Positions 34,199 to 36,695 of a DNA stretch of 36,695 bases are shown one piece after another. This DNA comes from Nocardiopsis xinjiangensis YIM 90004 (GTDB taxonomy: Bacteria > Actinomycetota > Actinomycetes > Streptosporangiales > Streptosporangiaceae), in contig NZ_ANBE01000030.1 of NCBI RefSeq assembly GCF_000341145.1, forward strand, positions 1 through 36,695, given 5' to 3'. A program made the translations under genes and the position numbers. Position 1 is the stretch's first letter. Each line of letters begins with the position of its first letter. The notes beneath the pieces are model-generated. The model worked only from the letters and a program-made list of their open reading frames with translations. It had not been told where the DNA came from and made no database searches.

Positions 34199-34783
34199 CA
34201 CGAGGCCCCTGGGGGCGTCCGTGGCACCGGGCGTGGTTCAGGGACCGGCGTTCGTCGGGATGGTCTCCGGACACGTGGCCCGACATCTCACCCCGGACCT
34301 TCCGGGTGTGCACGGAGAGCTGGGGCAGGCGCCGGTTTTCTTGTGGTGCCTGGGGGCAGCAGCGGGGCAAGGTCGTGGGGTTTCTTGTGGTGCCTGGGGG
34401 TGGTGGTTCGTCGGGGTCGGGAATTGTGGCCCGGCCGGGTCTGCGCGCAACCCTCTTCGGTGCCCCGCCAGTTTTCGGGGCCTGTTGGAGGGTTCTGGTG
34501 TGTGGTGGGTTGACCGCGGCGCCTCGGGGTATGCGCTGCGACCCTTGATGCCGGGCTTTCCCGACCCGTATCGACGAACCCCCTCACCCCCCCAGGCGCC
34601 CGGCTGTCAAAGAAATGGTGGGGGCACTACCGCCCCCTCGCGTGCGGCATTGTGGCCACCGGTCGAGGCGTGTGCGTGGTGGTTCGCTCCTGCGTAAGGC
34701 CACGGCCGCCCCGGCACTCCCGGTGGCGCATTGAGGCCGGGGGCGAGTGGTGTGTGCGCGGCTCGGGGGACCGGGTGGCCCGG
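34199..34783. other. Gene-poor interval between the importer operon and the NmrA-like gene
   Basis: Frames that stay open here are short, rich in Arg/Pro/Thr and lack ribosome sites, so I see no gene. The interval holds a 20-nt direct repeat (34337-34356 and 34381-34400) and G/T-rich tracts on the plus strand. Nothing else is recognised. Confidence 0.5.
34337..34400. repeat. Two-copy 20-nt direct repeat
   Basis: TTTCTTGTGGTGCCTGGGGG occurs at 34337-34356 and again, identically, at 34381-34400, giving a 44-nt period. The 24-nt spacer is G-rich. Two copies are too few for CRISPR. It may be a regulator binding site or a degraded interspersed repeat. Confidence 0.75.
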
Positions 34784-34785
34784 TC
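34769..34785 (-). terminator. Hairpin at the end of the NmrA-like gene
   Basis: GACCGGG (34769-34775) and CCCGGTC (34779-34785) form a perfect 7-bp stem with a 3-nt loop. It overlaps the stop codon of the minus-strand gene and may serve as its terminator. Confidence 0.35.
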
Positions 34786-35611
34786 AGGGGGTCCACACCC
34801 CCGTCGCGGCGGCCTCGCGGGCGAAGGCCGCGAAGTCCTTCGGCGGCCGCCCCAACACCTCCTGCACCCCGTCGGCGGTGTACGCGTTCCGCCCGTCCAG
34901 GACGGCCGCGAACAGGTCTCCGAGCTCCGGCGGCACCCCCTCCTGCGCCAGAGCCGCGGCGAACGCCTCGTGCGTGAGTTCCGTGTACCGCACGGCACGC
35001 CCGGTGGCTGCGGAGATCTCCGCAGCCGCCTCCGCGAAGCTCAACGCGCGCGGCCCGGTCAGCTCATGGACCGACCCGGCGCGCACCTTCCCGGTGAGGG
35101 CGGCCACGGCGACGTCCGCGATGTCGTCGGCGTCCACGAACGGTTCCCTCACCCCGCCGACGGGCAGGGCGATCTCCCCGGCGAGGACCTGCGGCACCAG
35201 GAAACTCTCGTTGAAGTTCTGCGCGAAGAAGGAACAGCGCACGACCGTCCACTCCGCTCCGGCCCCGGCCACCGCACGTTCGGCGGCGAGCGCCCCTTCC
35301 TCCCCTCGCCCGGAGAGCAACACGATCCGCCGCACCCCGAGGTCGACGGCGGCCCGCGCGAAACGGCCGACGGTCTCCGGCGCCCCGGGCACGGCGAGGT
35401 CGGGCTGGTAACTCAGGTAGAGGTCACCGACGCCCTTCAGCGCGGGCTCCCAGGTGGTGGGGTCCTCCCAGGAGAACGGGGGTGTGCCCGAACGGGACCC
35501 GACACGCACGGGGCGGCCGAGGTCGCGGAGCCGTTCGGCGACGCGGCGACCGGTCTTCCCGGTGCCGCCGGTGACGAGGGTGGGCCTGGTTTCCTGGTTC
35601 GTGTTTCGCAT
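34784..35611 (-). CDS. NmrA-like NAD(P)-binding protein
   Basis: A 275-aa single-domain Rossmann-fold protein of the atypical short-chain dehydrogenase (NmrA/NAD(P)H-binding) family. The dinucleotide-binding loop TLVTGGTGKTGRRVAERL (about residues 11-28) carries G-x-x-G-x-x-G. RIVLLSGRGEEGALAAERAV, WTVVRCSFFAQNFNE and the EPFVDADDIADVAVAALTG segment follow family order. The typical SDR Tyr-x-x-x-Lys is not evident, as in NmrA-like members that act as sensors or reductases of quinone-like substrates. ATG at 35611 is chosen; an in-frame start 11 codons upstream is possible. It is divergent from an AraC regulator, which may control it. Confidence 0.85.
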   Translation of the reverse strand: MRNTNQETRPTLVTGGTGKTGRRVAERLRDLGRPVRVGSRSGTPPFSWEDPTTWEPALKGVGDLYLSYQPDLAVPGAPETVGRFARAAVDLGVRRIVLLSGRGEEGALAAERAVAGAGAEWTVVRCSFFAQNFNESFLVPQVLAGEIALPVGGVREPFVDADDIADVAVAALTGKVRAGSVHELTGPRALSFAEAAAEISAATGRAVRYTELTHEAFAAALAQEGVPPELGDLFAAVLDGRNAYTADGVQEVLGRPPKDFAAFAREAAATGVWTP

Positions 35612-35722
35612 GTCTTCAGTCAACGCCGCGGGGTCCTCGTCCTCCATCGCCGGAACGCTCACCCGCATACGCGTGCGTCCAGCGCCGTGGACACCGTGCG
35701 GCACCCGAGCGAGGATGGGACC

Positions 35723-36695
35723 ATGGACGCCCTGACCGCCCTCATGGACGGCCCCAAGGCCCGGGGCGCCTTCCTCCTGCGCTCGGTCCTCAACCCGCCG
35801 TGGTCGATGCGTGTGGAGGACCGCGCGCCGCTGTCGGTGGTGGCGCTCGCCCGCGGCGCGGCCTGGCTCAGTACCGCCGGCGACCGGCCGCGGCGGATCC
35901 TCCCGGGCGATGTGGTCGCGGTGCGCGGCCCGCAGCCGTACACCCTCGCGCACGCCCCGGACGCACCCGCGACGGTCGTGGTCGGCCCCGACCAGCGCTG
36001 TTCGAGCGGGGGCGTGGACGTCACCGACAGCATGGCGTTGTCGGTCCGCACGTGGGGTGAGGCTCCCGGTCCGGAAGCAACCGTGATGCTCAGCGGCACC
36101 TACCGCGCGCCCGGGGAACTCGGCTCCCACCTGTGGCACGCGATGCCGCAAGTGCTGATCCGTCCCGCAGGGACCGGCGCGGACGCGGCCTCCCTGGTCG
36201 ACCTGCTGGGGGCGGAGCTGGGCCGTGACCATCTGGGGCAGACCCTGGTCCTGGACCGGGTCCTGGACCTGCTGCTCGCGGGCATGGTGCGCGACTGGCT
36301 CGCGGAGGGCGGCGCGGGCACCCCCGGTTGGTACCGGGCGCGGACGGATCCCGTGGTGGGGCCCGCGCTGACGTCGATCAGGACCTCGCCGGAACGTCCG
36401 TGGACGGTGGCCGGGCTCGCTGCCGGGTCCGGGGTCTCGCGCGCGGTGCTCGCACGCCGTTTCACCGAGCTCGTGGGGGCCCCTCCGATGGCCCACCTCA
36501 CGCGGTGGCGGCTGGCGCTCGGCGCCGATCTGCTGCGCTCCTCGGACGCGACGTTGGCCTCGGTGGCGCGCCGGGTCGGTTACGGGAGCGCGTTCGCGTT
36601 CAGTACCGCGTTCAAACGCCGGTACGGGGTGAGCCCGAGCGCGTACCGGGAGACCGGGCCTGCTGCGACGGACCCGCCGGCGGACGGGGCGGGGG
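35723..36695 (+). CDS. AraC-family regulator, 3' end beyond the window
   Basis: An open frame of 324 codons runs from ATG 35723 to the window edge without a stop, so the C-terminus is missing, though probably only a few residues. The N-terminal 190 residues fit a cupin-like AraC ligand-binding domain (LSVVALARGAAWL, RILPGDVVAVRGPQPY). The C-terminal 100 residues form the double helix-turn-helix: PWTVAGLAAGSGVSRAVLARRF, then LASVARRVGYGSAFAFSTAFKRRYGVSPSAYR, the AraC/XylS signature. It lies 111 nt from, and divergent to, the NmrA-like gene, an arrangement seen where such regulators respond to electrophiles or small organic molecules and induce the oxidoreductase. That role is inference. Confidence 0.88.
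   Translation, partial: MDALTALMDGPKARGAFLLRSVLNPPWSMRVEDRAPLSVVALARGAAWLSTAGDRPRRILPGDVVAVRGPQPYTLAHAPDAPATVVVGPDQRCSSGGVDVTDSMALSVRTWGEAPGPEATVMLSGTYRAPGELGSHLWHAMPQVLIRPAGTGADAASLVDLLGAELGRDHLGQTLVLDRVLDLLLAGMVRDWLAEGGAGTPGWYRARTDPVVGPALTSIRTSPERPWTVAGLAAGSGVSRAVLARRFTELVGAPPMAHLTRWRLALGADLLRSSDATLASVARRVGYGSAFAFSTAFKRRYGVSPSAYRETGPAATDPPADGAG

Noticed and set aside
34337..34400. CRISPR array
   Set aside because: Only two repeat copies, a single short spacer and no cas genes.

Overview
The window is about 70% G+C, with codon-biased, tightly packed genes (many 4-nt ATGA/GTGA stop/start overlaps), GTG/TTG starts and large I-shaped hairpin terminators. This points to an actinobacterium. The gene set (type VII secretion-linked genes, a fused ChlI/ChlD-type cobaltochelatase subunit, fused CobI-CobJ, CobF) fits a Nocardiopsis/Streptomyces-like genus; the genus itself is inference.

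Region 1 (1-7650) is a type VII secretion (WXG100/ESX) accessory locus. It holds a DUF6177-like protein, a small acidic protein, a small secreted-type helical protein with a YxxxD signal, and a 928-aa polymorphic toxin. The toxin has a WXG-bearing N-terminus, a roughly 265-residue Gly/Pro/Asp/Arg/Glu-rich linker and an AT-richer C-terminal toxin domain with a His/Lys-rich motif. A likely immunity gene follows 3 nt later, then two uncharacterised genes. Base composition falls abruptly inside the toxin gene, as expected when toxin tips are exchanged as cassettes.

Region 2 (7895-12124) has two overlapping half-size ABC exporters, probably a heterodimer of unknown substrate, and a 79-aa PLDc_N-type membrane protein.

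Region 3 (12190-31000) is a nearly complete late-cobalt (aerobic-type) corrin pathway in several units. Plus strand: riboswitch-cobG-cobH-cobIJ-cobM. Minus strand: cobL alone. Plus strand: riboswitch-ChlI/ChlD fusion-cobO-cobB/cobC fusion-cobD. Minus strand: riboswitch-cobN-cobF-cobQ-cobK. Together these run from precorrin-2 to adenosylcobinamide phosphate. Not seen here are cobA, cobE, and the nucleotide-loop genes cobU/cobS/cobT. Two features stand out: CobG lacks the C-terminal 4Fe-4S cysteine domain of its family, and CobB is fused to a CobC-type aminotransferase.

Region 4 (31007-34200) is a BtuFCD-like corrinoid/metal-chelate ABC importer on the minus strand behind a fourth cobalamin riboswitch, so uptake and synthesis share one ligand-sensing logic. 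A gene-poor stretch with a direct repeat follows (34199-34783). The window ends with a divergent pair: an NmrA-like NAD(P)-binding protein and an AraC-family regulator cut by the window edge.
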